A model generated the notes under the pieces. It worked only from the letters and a program-made list of their open reading frames with translations, had not been told where the DNA came from and did not search any database. Made by a program: the position numbers and the translations under genes. A stretch of 54,324 bases of DNA, from positions 159,874 through 214,197 of the forward strand of contig NZ_MAQW01000032.1 of NCBI RefSeq assembly GCF_001682855.1, written 5' to 3'. This DNA is from Bacillus sp. FJAT-27264 (GTDB lineage Bacteria > Bacillota > Bacilli > Paenibacillales > Paenibacillaceae). Shown piece by piece: positions 31,462 through 40,179 of this stretch (positions are counted from its first letter, which is position 1; each line of letters opens with the position of its first letter).

Positions 31462-33002
31462 GGACTCGAGTCGCAATGGTTGCGCTGCCGTTATTCCTCT
31501 GTCTACTGCTGCTTACGCCTGCCCCTGCGCAATCCGCTGCTGCGCCGCTGCGTGTCCTGCTTCTGTTCGATAGCTTGGCGAAGGGGACAGCACATGAGGG
31601 CAATGTTGATGAGCTTCAAAAACAGCTGGAGTCCTATAGTGTGCAGGTTACGCTGATGAATCTGGATCTGTATGTTAAAGGCTCCATGAATAATTATTCT
31701 AACGTAATAACGGTAATAAATGCCGCTGATCTTACCTCCGACAATCATGCTTATCTGGAGGACTTAGCGGATTATAAGGGTCAATATTTGCATATTGGAT
31801 ACAACCCTACGGCTGATATGAAGCAGACACTCCATCTATCGGTGGCTGTGCAGCCTGCTGGAAGTGCAAGTCTGCGGATTGGGGGGCTGCCAGAGGCAAG
31901 CCTACAGGTGCAAGATATGCCTTACATTGCCGCAAGCCAAGCAGATCAATCATATGGTAATCTGTTGTTTCTCGGAAGCAGTGTACAGGTTCCTTATGCT
32001 GTGAGCAGCGGGAAATATACGTATGTTCCCTATCTAAATCAGGGAGATGGAAGTTCGCTGGCGATGGCCTGTGTGCTGAGAGAGTGGCTCCATATTACGG
32101 ATACCCCTCATTCGTATCTCGTATTAAAAGAAATTTATCCGGTCAGTAATCTAAGCCTGCTGCAACAGATGGCCGACCGGTTATACCAGAAGGGGGTTCC
32201 CTTTATTGCGAGTGTTCGCCCCGTCTTCACGAATACAGACTTCCCGGCAATGATGCGGTACCTGGAGGCGCTGAAGGCTGTTCAAGCCCGTAACGGCAGT
32301 ATCGTGGTTAATGTTCCGGTGGTCCGACCTGCCATTAACCGGAGCGACCATACGCTGCAGGAGAAGATGAGCGGTTTCATCAATCTGCTGGCGGAACAGG
32401 GCATTGCCCCACTTGGCGTCGGAGCAGAAAGGTATTGGGCCTACGACAAGGAATATACACAGACAGGCCTTCTTTTCTTTGACTCGGCAGTGCTTTTTCC
32501 CAATGAGGAACTTCGTTATATGGAGCAGACCAATACATCGAAGGCATTCACATCCTCACTATACAGTGTGCCACTGGATGATCTAATGCAACAATACAAA
32601 ACGGGGAGCCGTGGACTGACAGATCTACCGATGAACACCGCGATAGTCGCCGATTTTCCGGAGGATGAAGCTGGAGTGGAGAAGCTATTGCAGAAGCTGG
32701 AACAGTCCTGGATTCCTTTTGCAGATTATAAGCAGGAAGCACATAGGGTGGCTACGGATACCCATATTATTACCTCTTCGCAGGGCGTGATCTCTATAAA
32801 TGGTCAAGAGCTGAATATAGATTACAGCCCCAAGGCTGTGAGCACAGACTTCGAGTATGAACATGAGCAGGTCAAGAGCTTCACAAGGCTGTTCAGTGTA
32901 CAGAACCAGTTCTTTATTGTGGCGATTATCGTGTCCTTGGTGTTCTTCGGCGGGCTGCTCGTTATCGGCTACCGGATGTATCGCCGTAAATATATGAAAT
33001 AA
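31458..33002 (+). CDS. ydaL: YdaL-like DUF2334-type protein, possibly inactive deacetylase
   Basis: 514 residues. Signal peptide (cleavage near AQSA, residue 26), a long extracellular part, one C-terminal membrane helix (about 486-507) and a basic tail. LVLKEIYPVSNLSLLQQMADRLYQKGVPFIASVRPVFTN is the DUF2334 polysaccharide-deacetylase-like signature. In catalytic relatives the first segment carries an Asp pair and a later HGY/TH site. Here EIYP and VVRPAINRSDHTL stand at those places, so metal residues seem to be missing. Its start overlaps the preceding stop by 4 bases, and 28 bases separate it from the synthase gene. Confidence 0.78.
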   Translation: MRTRVAMVALPLFLCLLLLTPAPAQSAAAPLRVLLLFDSLAKGTAHEGNVDELQKQLESYSVQVTLMNLDLYVKGSMNNYSNVITVINAADLTSDNHAYLEDLADYKGQYLHIGYNPTADMKQTLHLSVAVQPAGSASLRIGGLPEASLQVQDMPYIAASQADQSYGNLLFLGSSVQVPYAVSSGKYTYVPYLNQGDGSSLAMACVLREWLHITDTPHSYLVLKEIYPVSNLSLLQQMADRLYQKGVPFIASVRPVFTNTDFPAMMRYLEALKAVQARNGSIVVNVPVVRPAINRSDHTLQEKMSGFINLLAEQGIAPLGVGAERYWAYDKEYTQTGLLFFDSAVLFPNEELRYMEQTNTSKAFTSSLYSVPLDDLMQQYKTGSRGLTDLPMNTAIVADFPEDEAGVEKLLQKLEQSWIPFADYKQEAHRVATDTHIITSSQGVISINGQELNIDYSPKAVSTDFEYEHEQVKSFTRLFSVQNQFFIVAIIVSLVFFGGLLVIGYRMYRRKYMK

Positions 33003-33030
33003 GAAAATAATTTGTTCTTAGGAGAAAACC

Positions 33031-34281
33031 ATGACAATCTCGGATGTGTTGATGGTAATCGCGGTGGTCTGCATCTGGTCACTGCTGCTGGTGAATGTGG
33101 TTCTTATTATTGCCGGATACTTGTATTACATTAAATCTGAAGATGAAGAAGTACCTGCGATCAAGGGAGAGATCCCCTTCGTCTCCATCATGGTACCGGC
33201 CCATAACGAGGGCGTTGTCATCAGTCGAACGGTGGAATCGCTGCTGGAATTGGATTACCCGCATGATCGCTATGAGATTATTGTTATTAATGACAATTCG
33301 TCGGATAATAGCGCCGAACTGCTCGGGAATATCAAGGACCGCCATCCAGGACGGAACCTGATCGTGATCAATACGGATGCTATAACAGGCGGCAAAGGCA
33401 AGTCCAATGCTCTCAATATTGGTTTCACCCACAGCAAGGGGGAACTCATCGCCATCTATGATGCCGACAATACACCTGAGAAAACAGCGCTGAGGTACCT
33501 CGTTGGGGAGATTATGAATGATGCTACCTTAGGCGCAGTGATCGGGAAATTCCGAACCCGTAACCGTGATGCGAGCTTAATGACCCGGTTTATTAATATT
33601 GAGACCCTCTCTTTTCAATGGATGGCACAAGCGGGCCGCTGGAAACTGTTCAAGCTGTGTACCATTCCTGGGACCAACTTCATTATGCGCAGGTCGATTG
33701 TGGAGAGCATCGGAGGCTGGGATGTTAAGGCAATTGCAGAGGACACGGAGATCAGCTTCCGCATCTATATGATGGGCTACCGGATTAAATTCCAGCCGAA
33801 GGCCGTGACTTGGGAGCAGGAACCACAGACGGTGAAGGTCTGGTTCAAGCAGCGAACGCGCTGGGCTAAGGGCAACATTTATGTCATCGTTAAAAATATC
33901 CCGCTGCTCTTTAACCGATCTGCCAAGCGAGTCCGCTTCGATATCCTGTATTTTTTGTCTATCTATTTCCTACTTCTGACCTCGCTCGTGACTTCTGATA
34001 TCCTGCTGATTCTGCATGCATTGGGTTATGTACATACGACCATTGCCGGATTAAGCAACTTTCTTTGGCTGCTGGCGGTCATCCTGTTCATAGTAGGTAC
34101 TTTTATTACACTGACGACGGAAAAAGGCGAGATGAGTCTCTCCAACCTGTGGATCATCCTGCTGATGTATATCTCTTACTGTCAGATGTGGATGGTGGTT
34201 GCCGCTTATGGACTGTACAACTATATGAAGGACCAGATCTTTAAACGGGAAGCCAAATGGTATAAGACCGAGCGTTATTAG
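33031..34281 (+). CDS. ydaM: YdaM-like family 2 processive glycosyltransferase
   Basis: 416 residues: one N-terminal helix, a GT-A catalytic domain (about 47-285) and three C-terminal helices. Catalytic positions visible: Asp88 (INDNSSD), DAD (Asp144/Asp146), AEDTE (Asp238) and QRTRW (274-278). These mark cellulose/chitin/PNAG-type synthases that polymerise a UDP-sugar on the cytosolic face and push the chain out. As in cellulose systems it is followed by a BcsB-like partner, and control by a c-di-GMP receptor is expected. It has no PilZ domain of its own. Confidence 0.92.
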   Translation: MTISDVLMVIAVVCIWSLLLVNVVLIIAGYLYYIKSEDEEVPAIKGEIPFVSIMVPAHNEGVVISRTVESLLELDYPHDRYEIIVINDNSSDNSAELLGNIKDRHPGRNLIVINTDAITGGKGKSNALNIGFTHSKGELIAIYDADNTPEKTALRYLVGEIMNDATLGAVIGKFRTRNRDASLMTRFINIETLSFQWMAQAGRWKLFKLCTIPGTNFIMRRSIVESIGGWDVKAIAEDTEISFRIYMMGYRIKFQPKAVTWEQEPQTVKVWFKQRTRWAKGNIYVIVKNIPLLFNRSAKRVRFDILYFLSIYFLLLTSLVTSDILLILHALGYVHTTIAGLSNFLWLLAVILFIVGTFITLTTEKGEMSLSNLWIILLMYISYCQMWMVVAAYGLYNYMKDQIFKREAKWYKTERY

Positions 34282-34353
34282 CACCGGACGGCGTGCAGAG
34301 CTTGAACCCGCTGTCGATGGAAGAGAAATACAAGAGTACAGGAGCGTTTAACG

Positions 34354-36447
34354 ATGATAAAAAAACAACTGGCAATATGGACGGTCTGCCTCATCCTTTT
34401 CCTGACCCCTTTGCATGTCGTGGCTGCCGAAGTTCTTCCTGGACCCCAAGGAAAGAGCTATGAGACTTTTTTTACCGGAACGGACTCCTCATTGACGGGG
34501 ACAAGCTCCCGGCAGCAGTTCTTTGAGGTCATGGACTACTGGAATGTGCAAGATCTCAAGATCAACCTGCATTTTCAAATTTCGCAAATCACCGAAGATC
34601 AGTTGTCGAGTGTGACACTGTCGCTCAATGGCAGTCCCTTCTACACGTTCCGGCCCTCGCTTGGGAACAACGGGGAGCAGCAACTGATTATCCCGGCACC
34701 GAAGGGATTCCTGAAGCAAGGGACGAACACGCTTAGCATTCAGGGATATTTGCGGACCAAGCTAACTGACGATCAGCTCTGTGCTGTCGATAATACGCCA
34801 GATAACTGGCTGCATTTATTCAATACCTCAAGTGTAAGTGTAGTCTACACACCGAAAGCCCTGACTGGGGGCATCAGCGATTTCAGTAAGCGTTTCTCGG
34901 GCATTGATATGGTCAAAGGGGGCAAAAGCCTGCTCGCCGTGCCAGAGAACGCCACAGGTGTGGAGCTGGAAGCAGCGTCTTACGCCCTCTCCGGGTACGC
35001 CAAAGCCAATACAGTGACTGACCGTACCATTGCGCTACTTCCCTACCGGAGCGATACACTTCAGGATAAAGAAGCGGTAGTGCTGGTGGCCTTGTATGAC
35101 CGGCTTCCGGCGAGCCTTAAAGCTGCAATTACTCCATCGGAGGATATGGGGACTCATGCGATTATCCAACTGGTGAACAAAGACACACGGCCCACGCTGG
35201 TTGTTACCTCCAGAGACGAGAACCTGCTGATTAAGGCTGGTCGGCTGCTCGCCAATGGGCAGCTTACCCGTCAGATCAGCAGTGATCTGAAAGTTGTGGG
35301 TGATACAACAGAGGTGGCTGCGCCTCCATTCGAGCTTAGTTCCAATATTACCTTTACTGAGAGCGGGGACAAGCTGACCGGGCCGTTTCATCAGGAGCAG
35401 ACCTACTTTATCTCGCTGCCCTCCAACCGTTCGATCGCCGATGCCGGCAAGATCAGTCTGGATCTCCGCTATGCGCAGAATCTGGACTTTGACCGCGCCA
35501 TGGTTACGGTGAGCATCAACGATACGCCGATCGGCAGCAAGAAGCTGAACCGGGAGCTGGCGAACGGGGACACCCTGAATCTGGCGATTCCGCAGAGCCT
35601 GAACATCTCGGGCAACTTCTCCGTTAAGGTGGCCTTCGATCTGGAACTGCCGAACGCGATCTGTACGCCGAATACGGAGCAAATGCCGTGGGCATATATT
35701 GGCAAGGGCTCTATGATGCATCTTAATACAAAGGACCGCACGGATCTGCTATTCAACAACTATCCATATCCGTTCCTGCGTGATGGAATCTATAATCATG
35801 TCGCTATGGTGCTTCCACAGAAGATAGATGATTATGCGTTTCGCAGCCTGTCCAATGTTATTAATTTGCTAGGCCAATATGCTGGCGGTAATACAGGCGA
35901 CATTCACTTCTACCCCGACAATGTTAGCGAGGATCGTCTGAAGAACAACAATATCATTGCCATCGGCAGCTTCAAAGACAATAAGGTCATCCGTGATACG
36001 AATGACAAGCTGTATTTTCAATACAATGCCGACGGTACTAGATTTCGCTCGAATGAGAAAATGAGCATTGAAGACAGCTACGGGGGTCAGATTGGTACCC
36101 TGCAGTTGATTGAATCGCCTTTTGCAGCGGGCCGGGGGCTGCTGGCTGTTACGGGTGCCCGTTCCGAGGATTATTATGTGGCTTCCAGGTTGCTAGCCAC
36201 TGAGAAGGACAAATGGAGGGTGTTCGGAGATAGTGTAGTAGCCGACAAAGATGGCAATGTCAGCGCCTATCGATTCAAGACCGTCTCTGGTGCCCAGAAG
36301 GACTCGACAGTACAGCAAGTCTTGGAGCGTGGCGACGTGCTGGGCTTTGTGGCCGCAACTGTGCTGGTCATTGCGCTGGTGCTGATATCCTTAATACTGC
36401 TGCTTCGCAAACATATGAAGAAACGTGGTGATAAGCGTGAGACGTAA
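34354..36447 (+). CDS. ydaN: YdaN-like BcsB-type polysaccharide synthase partner
   Basis: 697 residues. Signal peptide (to about VAA, residue 25), extracellular beta-sandwich/carbohydrate-binding parts typical of cellulose synthase subunit B, and one C-terminal membrane helix (about 668-688) with a basic tail. Segments such as SVTLSLNGSPFYTFR, LDLRYAQNLDFDRAMVTVSINDTPIGS and PYPFLRDGIYNHVAMVLP follow the BcsB pattern. In cellulose systems BcsB sits beside BcsA and guides the exiting chain. AGGAGCG precedes the ATG. The YdaK-like gene overlaps its end by 23 bases. Confidence 0.88.
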   Translation: MIKKQLAIWTVCLILFLTPLHVVAAEVLPGPQGKSYETFFTGTDSSLTGTSSRQQFFEVMDYWNVQDLKINLHFQISQITEDQLSSVTLSLNGSPFYTFRPSLGNNGEQQLIIPAPKGFLKQGTNTLSIQGYLRTKLTDDQLCAVDNTPDNWLHLFNTSSVSVVYTPKALTGGISDFSKRFSGIDMVKGGKSLLAVPENATGVELEAASYALSGYAKANTVTDRTIALLPYRSDTLQDKEAVVLVALYDRLPASLKAAITPSEDMGTHAIIQLVNKDTRPTLVVTSRDENLLIKAGRLLANGQLTRQISSDLKVVGDTTEVAAPPFELSSNITFTESGDKLTGPFHQEQTYFISLPSNRSIADAGKISLDLRYAQNLDFDRAMVTVSINDTPIGSKKLNRELANGDTLNLAIPQSLNISGNFSVKVAFDLELPNAICTPNTEQMPWAYIGKGSMMHLNTKDRTDLLFNNYPYPFLRDGIYNHVAMVLPQKIDDYAFRSLSNVINLLGQYAGGNTGDIHFYPDNVSEDRLKNNNIIAIGSFKDNKVIRDTNDKLYFQYNADGTRFRSNEKMSIEDSYGGQIGTLQLIESPFAAGRGLLAVTGARSEDYYVASRLLATEKDKWRVFGDSVVADKDGNVSAYRFKTVSGAQKDSTVQQVLERGDVLGFVAATVLVIALVLISLILLLRKHMKKRGDKRET

Positions 36448-37291
36448 TCGCAGCATCCTGATATCTGATGCCGCCTTTCTGTTATTTCTTGTACTGGCCT
36501 ACATCTGTATTGTGTTCATTGCCGGGTCACCGAATCATTACATTCAGAATATTATCATCCTGAATGTGGCCTTTATTCTAGCGGTAGTCACTTATTTCAC
36601 TACAGTAACGGCCGGATTGGTGCTGAACCTTGCGTTTATTTTCGGCTACGGATTCTTTATTATGTTCCAGACAATATCGCAGGGAGAGACCATTGGCCTG
36701 AATACCTATTTCTGGCTCATCATGACTCCGCTTCTGACCGTTGTGGTCTGGATTTTCACGCTTGGCAACCGCCAGCTTCAGACCGAGAATGAGAGCCTCA
36801 AGAAACGGGCGGATCAACTGGCAACGGTGGATGAGAATACCGATCTGCGCAATAGCGTGGCCTTCCAGAAGGATGCCAGCCTGTTCACCGGCATCTCTAC
36901 ACGGTACAAGATTCCTTTAACTCTGCTTGTGGTAAAGGTAAAGTACTGGGATGAAATTCGGCGTTTGATTCCGGAAGAGCAGCTTACAGAGGCGATCTAT
37001 GATCTCTCGCAAATCAGCCAGTCCAGTATCCGCACCAATGATGCGATTTACCTGCTGGACAAAGAAGATGCCACATGGGGACTGCTGCTGTTCACAGACC
37101 GCGACGGGGCGAAAATCGTTATTGAACGGATCAAGTACAAGCTGCTGGAGCTGAACGATAACGGGTTCACGAGTAAATACAAGGTTAAATTGGGACTGAA
37201 GATTGGGGCTGTGCAATATCAGCCGGATACCATCGAGAACCCGCTCGATTTCATCGTCCAGGCCAAGAAACAGCTGGAATACGATGTATGA
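36425..37291 (+). CDS. ydaK: YdaK-like degenerate GGDEF c-di-GMP receptor
   Basis: 288 residues: four or five N-terminal membrane helices (to about 115), a short coiled coil, and a GGDEF-fold domain (135-288). The active-site motif is DKEDA (212-216) instead of GGDEF, so no cyclase activity is expected. The product-binding I-site RTND (203-206) stands exactly five residues upstream, the normal RxxD place. B. subtilis YdaK has the same character and controls the YdaM synthase. GTG 36425 overlaps the ydaN end; GTG 36437 is another possible start. Last gene of the operon; no clear terminator. Confidence 0.85.
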   Translation: MVISVRRNRSILISDAAFLLFLVLAYICIVFIAGSPNHYIQNIIILNVAFILAVVTYFTTVTAGLVLNLAFIFGYGFFIMFQTISQGETIGLNTYFWLIMTPLLTVVVWIFTLGNRQLQTENESLKKRADQLATVDENTDLRNSVAFQKDASLFTGISTRYKIPLTLLVVKVKYWDEIRRLIPEEQLTEAIYDLSQISQSSIRTNDAIYLLDKEDATWGLLLFTDRDGAKIVIERIKYKLLELNDNGFTSKYKVKLGLKIGAVQYQPDTIENPLDFIVQAKKQLEYDV

Positions 37292-37367
37292 TTAGGTAAG
37301 ACCACATATTTGTTGAGCTACAAATGGATTATTAGTAACTGATTTTGGGAATGCTGTTTCATTAAGA

Positions 37368-37396
37368 TTGCTTTCATGTCGGAGTTGGCGTATGAT
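37368..37396 (+). promoter_or_regulatory. sigma-A promoter of rpmE2
   Basis: TTGCTT (37368-37373), 17-bp spacer, TATGAT (37391-37396). The start would fall just before the Zur box. Confidence 0.6.
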
Positions 37397-37412
37397 GTAG
37401 ACATGATTTAAT

Positions 37413-37427
37413 TCGTAATGTTTACGA
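37413..37427 (+). promoter_or_regulatory. Zur box
   Basis: TCGTAATGTTTACGA matches the Bacillus Zur consensus TCGTAATNATTACGA in all but one base, with matching A/T flanks (AAT/TTT). It lies about 10 bases downstream of the predicted start, suiting zinc-dependent repression. Confidence 0.85.
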
Positions 37428-37463
37428 TTTTAATCCATTTGCTCAGAAAGAAGGTCATCGGCC

Positions 37464-37712
37464 ATGAGAGAAGGCATACATCCCAGAATCAATCAGGTTA
37501 TATTCCTGGATGCCAGCGTAGGTTTCAAGTTCCTCAGTACCTCCACCAAGTCGTCCAATGAGACGATGGAGTGGGAAGATGGTAACACCTATCCGGTAAT
37601 CCGTGTGGATGCAAGCTCCGCCTCCCACCCGTTCTATACTGGTAAGCAGAGAGACACAGAAACCGGTGGGCGCGTTGATAAGTTCAAGCAACGCCTGGCG
37701 CAGAAGAAATAA
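37464..37712 (+). CDS. rpmE2: 50S ribosomal protein L31 type B (zinc-free)
   Basis: 82 residues. MREGIHPRINQVIFLDASVGFKFLSTST, EWEDGNTYPVIRVD and SHPFYTGKQ are diagnostic of type B L31. The CxxC zinc site of type A is absent. Under zinc starvation Zur releases this gene and the zinc-free L31 replaces the zinc-binding form, freeing zinc. The Zur box and promoter directly upstream fit this switch. AAGAAGG precedes ATG 37464. Terminator follows. Confidence 0.96.
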   Translation: MREGIHPRINQVIFLDASVGFKFLSTSTKSSNETMEWEDGNTYPVIRVDASSASHPFYTGKQRDTETGGRVDKFKQRLAQKK

Positions 37713-37730
37713 GACACTATTTCGGATCAG

Positions 37731-37763
37731 ACAACCCTTTGCAGTGGAGGGTTGTCTTTTTTT
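37731..37763 (+). terminator. intrinsic terminator of rpmE2
   Basis: ACAACCCT (37731-37738) / AGGGTTGT (37748-37755), then C and seven T. Confidence 0.88.
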
Positions 37764-37868
37764 GTCTACTCAGAGTCTGTTTCGGTCCATTCAGGAGGTC
37801 ACAGCCTGCATAATTAGTGTTAGAATTATAGGATCGTATAATCTATTACGCGCTGAAGGAGAGTCAGG

Positions 37869-38390
37869 ATGGCACAAGAGATCACGGTGGATACCGAGCT
37901 AAACAGCGGAGATGTTCAGGAGTTTAACCTGTGGTTCAGCCTGAACAGCAGAATTATCGTCACTTCGTTCAGTGTGGTTGCCTATTTCGCAATTATGCTG
38001 GCGATAACTAAGAATTACAGCACTTCCAGCCTTTCTATCCTCGCAGCAACGGCGGTCGGACTTGCTATCATTCTTTGGTTTATTACGCGGTCAAGTTTGA
38101 CCAAAAAGTCGAAGAAGGCTTTTGAAAGCGACAATCAATCAAAGTTACCCCAAAGCTATGTGATCTCGGATGAGGGCATCCGGCATCAGTCCGACTCCAG
38201 CTCCGGGCACGTCAAATGGGAGGAGATATATAAGATTGGAGAGACGGCCACTCTGTTTGCTTTTTTTGTCTCTGCCAATCAGGCGCTAATCCTTCCCAAA
38301 CGATTTTTCCAGTCGGAGGAGGACAAACAATTCTTCAAGGAATTGGCCAGAAAGCATATGTTCTCAAACCGGGTCAAATTTAAAGGATAA
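37869..38390 (+). CDS. YcxB family membrane protein
   Basis: 173 residues. Two membrane helices (about 29-48 and 54-72) are followed by a cytosolic domain with ...YVISDEGIRHQSDSSSGHVKWEEIYKIGETATLFAFFVSANQALILPKRFF, the YcxB-like C-terminal module, resembling a pleckstrin-type fold. Function unknown. AAGGAGAG precedes ATG 37869. A TATAAT box near 37838 could serve it. It lies between rpmE2 and the diguanylate cyclase, with no link to either visible. Confidence 0.82.
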   Translation: MAQEITVDTELNSGDVQEFNLWFSLNSRIIVTSFSVVAYFAIMLAITKNYSTSSLSILAATAVGLAIILWFITRSSLTKKSKKAFESDNQSKLPQSYVISDEGIRHQSDSSSGHVKWEEIYKIGETATLFAFFVSANQALILPKRFFQSEEDKQFFKELARKHMFSNRVKFKG

Positions 38391-38457
38391 CCCTATAAAT
38401 ACAGCGGCTACGTAAATATGTCTACTAATCTTTTCCTTAAGGATTATAGAACAATGA

Positions 38458-38486
38458 TTCAATTGTTAGTGAGAGTGAGCTATAAT
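38458..38486 (+). promoter_or_regulatory. possible promoter of the diguanylate cyclase gene
   Basis: TATAAT (38481-38486) with TTCAAT 17 bp upstream (38458-38463). The -10 is perfect, the -35 weak. Confidence 0.4.
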
Positions 38487-38521
38487 GAGGCAAAGCTATC
38501 TAATAATAGGAGAAATTTTAC

Positions 38522-40096
38522 ATGCCGTGGATACAGGGTTATCCGTATTATTTAATCATGGGCAGTATTCTCAGTCTTTATATGGGTGTCAAAGCTTATC
38601 AGTTCCGTAAAACACCAGGAAGACGCTATTTATGGATTTTGATGCTGCTGGTTAGCTGCATATTTGCAGCGACAGCCGGAGAGATTATTGCCGTCTCCTT
38701 TGGGGCTAAGCTGTGGTGGAAAAACCTGCAGCAGCCTCCGCTCTTTCTGAGCACGATTTTTACATATGCCGTTATCAAGGACTACGTCTCACGCTCAACG
38801 GCAGAGCTTCCGCGTCGGCTATTCCTGTTCTCTATCCCTGTTTTCGCTTATGTGCTGCTTATTTTTACGGATTCCTATCATCATCTGATGCGCAGCGAGG
38901 TAGGTGTGGCAATAGAGGCAGGCATCAGCGGAATCATGGTTCAACCTACATTACTTAGTACGTGTCTGATCGCCTATGATCAGCTTTTTGGTATCTATGC
39001 CCTTTATTTGTTGACCGCCTCGATGTGGGGTGCTCCCAAATATTATATGAGGCGCAATCTGCTGCTGCTTGGCGGACTGCTGGTACCCGTGGCTTCTATT
39101 TTTCTGTTACCCATTCTGAAGATTACTGTTACAGGCTTCACTGCCTTTACTTATTTGCCGGCAACGCTAGCGGCTTATTTCACAGTATTTAGAGATCCTC
39201 ATCTTGCTTTGTACCCACTGGATAAGAACAAAATTTTTGAGAATATGAAGGATGGCATTGTTGTGATTGATCCTCATGACATTATTATGGATATCAATGA
39301 AAATGGTGCTGTAATGCTATCTGATTTATCCGGAGAGTGGCCTTCAACTTGGCTTGGCAAGAATATTACTCCGTTGCTGGCACAGCATAAGGAGCTTGCT
39401 CAGGCCTACAGGCAGAGACGAGCAGGCGAATATGAGATCGAAGTAGCTGGCCCGGGCGGCTCATACTACGGGGTCTCGCTGATTGTAACAGAGCCTGACG
39501 AGCTTGAGACAACAGGCATGCTGCTGGTCTTCAGCGATCAGAGCGAGAAGAAACGGTACGAGCGGGAGCTGCTGCATCAGGCTACGGTGGACGACCTCAC
39601 CGGGCTCTATAACCGCAGACATTTTATGGGGCTGGTACAGAAGCATGGATTACAGGAGGGGAAGGGCACCGCACTGCTGTTGTTCGATATTGATGACTTT
39701 AAATTAATCAACGATACATATGGTCATCTGGCAGGTGACCAGGCGCTGGTCGATCTGTCCAGTAAAATTCTGAGTGTATACAAAGACATCGGTATCTCAG
39801 GAAGAGTGGGTGGCGAAGAATTCGCCGTCTGTTTCTTTGCCAGCAGTGAGGCTGCGGCGCTGGAGGAAGCGGAGTTTTTTCGGATCATGATCAGAGATCA
39901 TGTCGTGAATCTGGATGACCGGCAGACCATATCCCTGACTGTGAGCATTGGGATCGCCTTTACCCAGCGGGGTGATGTGACTTTTGAGACACTGTACCGG
40001 GAGGCGGACGAGGCGTTGTACTTGTCCAAGACCACAGGTAAGGATAAAGTCACTTTAGGTGGTCAACCACCAGTTAGCAAGGTCCTGAAGGGTTAA
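38522..40096 (+). CDS. membrane diguanylate cyclase (7TM-PAS-GGDEF)
   Basis: 524 residues. Seven N-terminal membrane helices (to about 222) form a histidine-kinase-type 7TM sensor. A PAS domain (about 235-345) and a GGDEF domain (350-524) follow. The cyclase site is intact: DDLTGLYNRRHF, DIDDFKLINDTYGH and GGEEF (430-434). The I-site position reads KDIG, not RxxD, so product inhibition is probably lost. It would make c-di-GMP from two GTP at the membrane in response to an unknown signal. It lies about 1.2 kb after the degenerate receptor gene of the EPS operon and could feed it. TAGGAGAAA precedes the ATG. Confidence 0.93.
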   Translation: MPWIQGYPYYLIMGSILSLYMGVKAYQFRKTPGRRYLWILMLLVSCIFAATAGEIIAVSFGAKLWWKNLQQPPLFLSTIFTYAVIKDYVSRSTAELPRRLFLFSIPVFAYVLLIFTDSYHHLMRSEVGVAIEAGISGIMVQPTLLSTCLIAYDQLFGIYALYLLTASMWGAPKYYMRRNLLLLGGLLVPVASIFLLPILKITVTGFTAFTYLPATLAAYFTVFRDPHLALYPLDKNKIFENMKDGIVVIDPHDIIMDINENGAVMLSDLSGEWPSTWLGKNITPLLAQHKELAQAYRQRRAGEYEIEVAGPGGSYYGVSLIVTEPDELETTGMLLVFSDQSEKKRYERELLHQATVDDLTGLYNRRHFMGLVQKHGLQEGKGTALLLFDIDDFKLINDTYGHLAGDQALVDLSSKILSVYKDIGISGRVGGEEFAVCFFASSEAAALEEAEFFRIMIRDHVVNLDDRQTISLTVSIGIAFTQRGDVTFETLYREADEALYLSKTTGKDKVTLGGQPPVSKVLKG

Positions 40097-40108
40097 GATA
40101 CAAACAAT

Positions 40109-40147
40109 AAAGAAGGCCTGACTTCATACTGGAGTCAGGCCTTCTTT
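40109..40147. terminator. bidirectional terminator
   Basis: AAAGAAGGCCTGACT (40109-40123) / AGTCAGGCCTTCTTT (40133-40147) is a perfect 15-bp stem between the convergent cyclase and copper-amine-oxidase-domain genes. Confidence 0.9.
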
Positions 40148-40179
40148 GGGATATGGGCTGCCGTTTGTGCGTGGCTACT

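Noticed and set aside
38391..38521. Possible c-di-GMP riboswitch before the cyclase gene
   Set aside because: None of the GEMM-type core strings is present; only a promoter-like TATAAT is visible.
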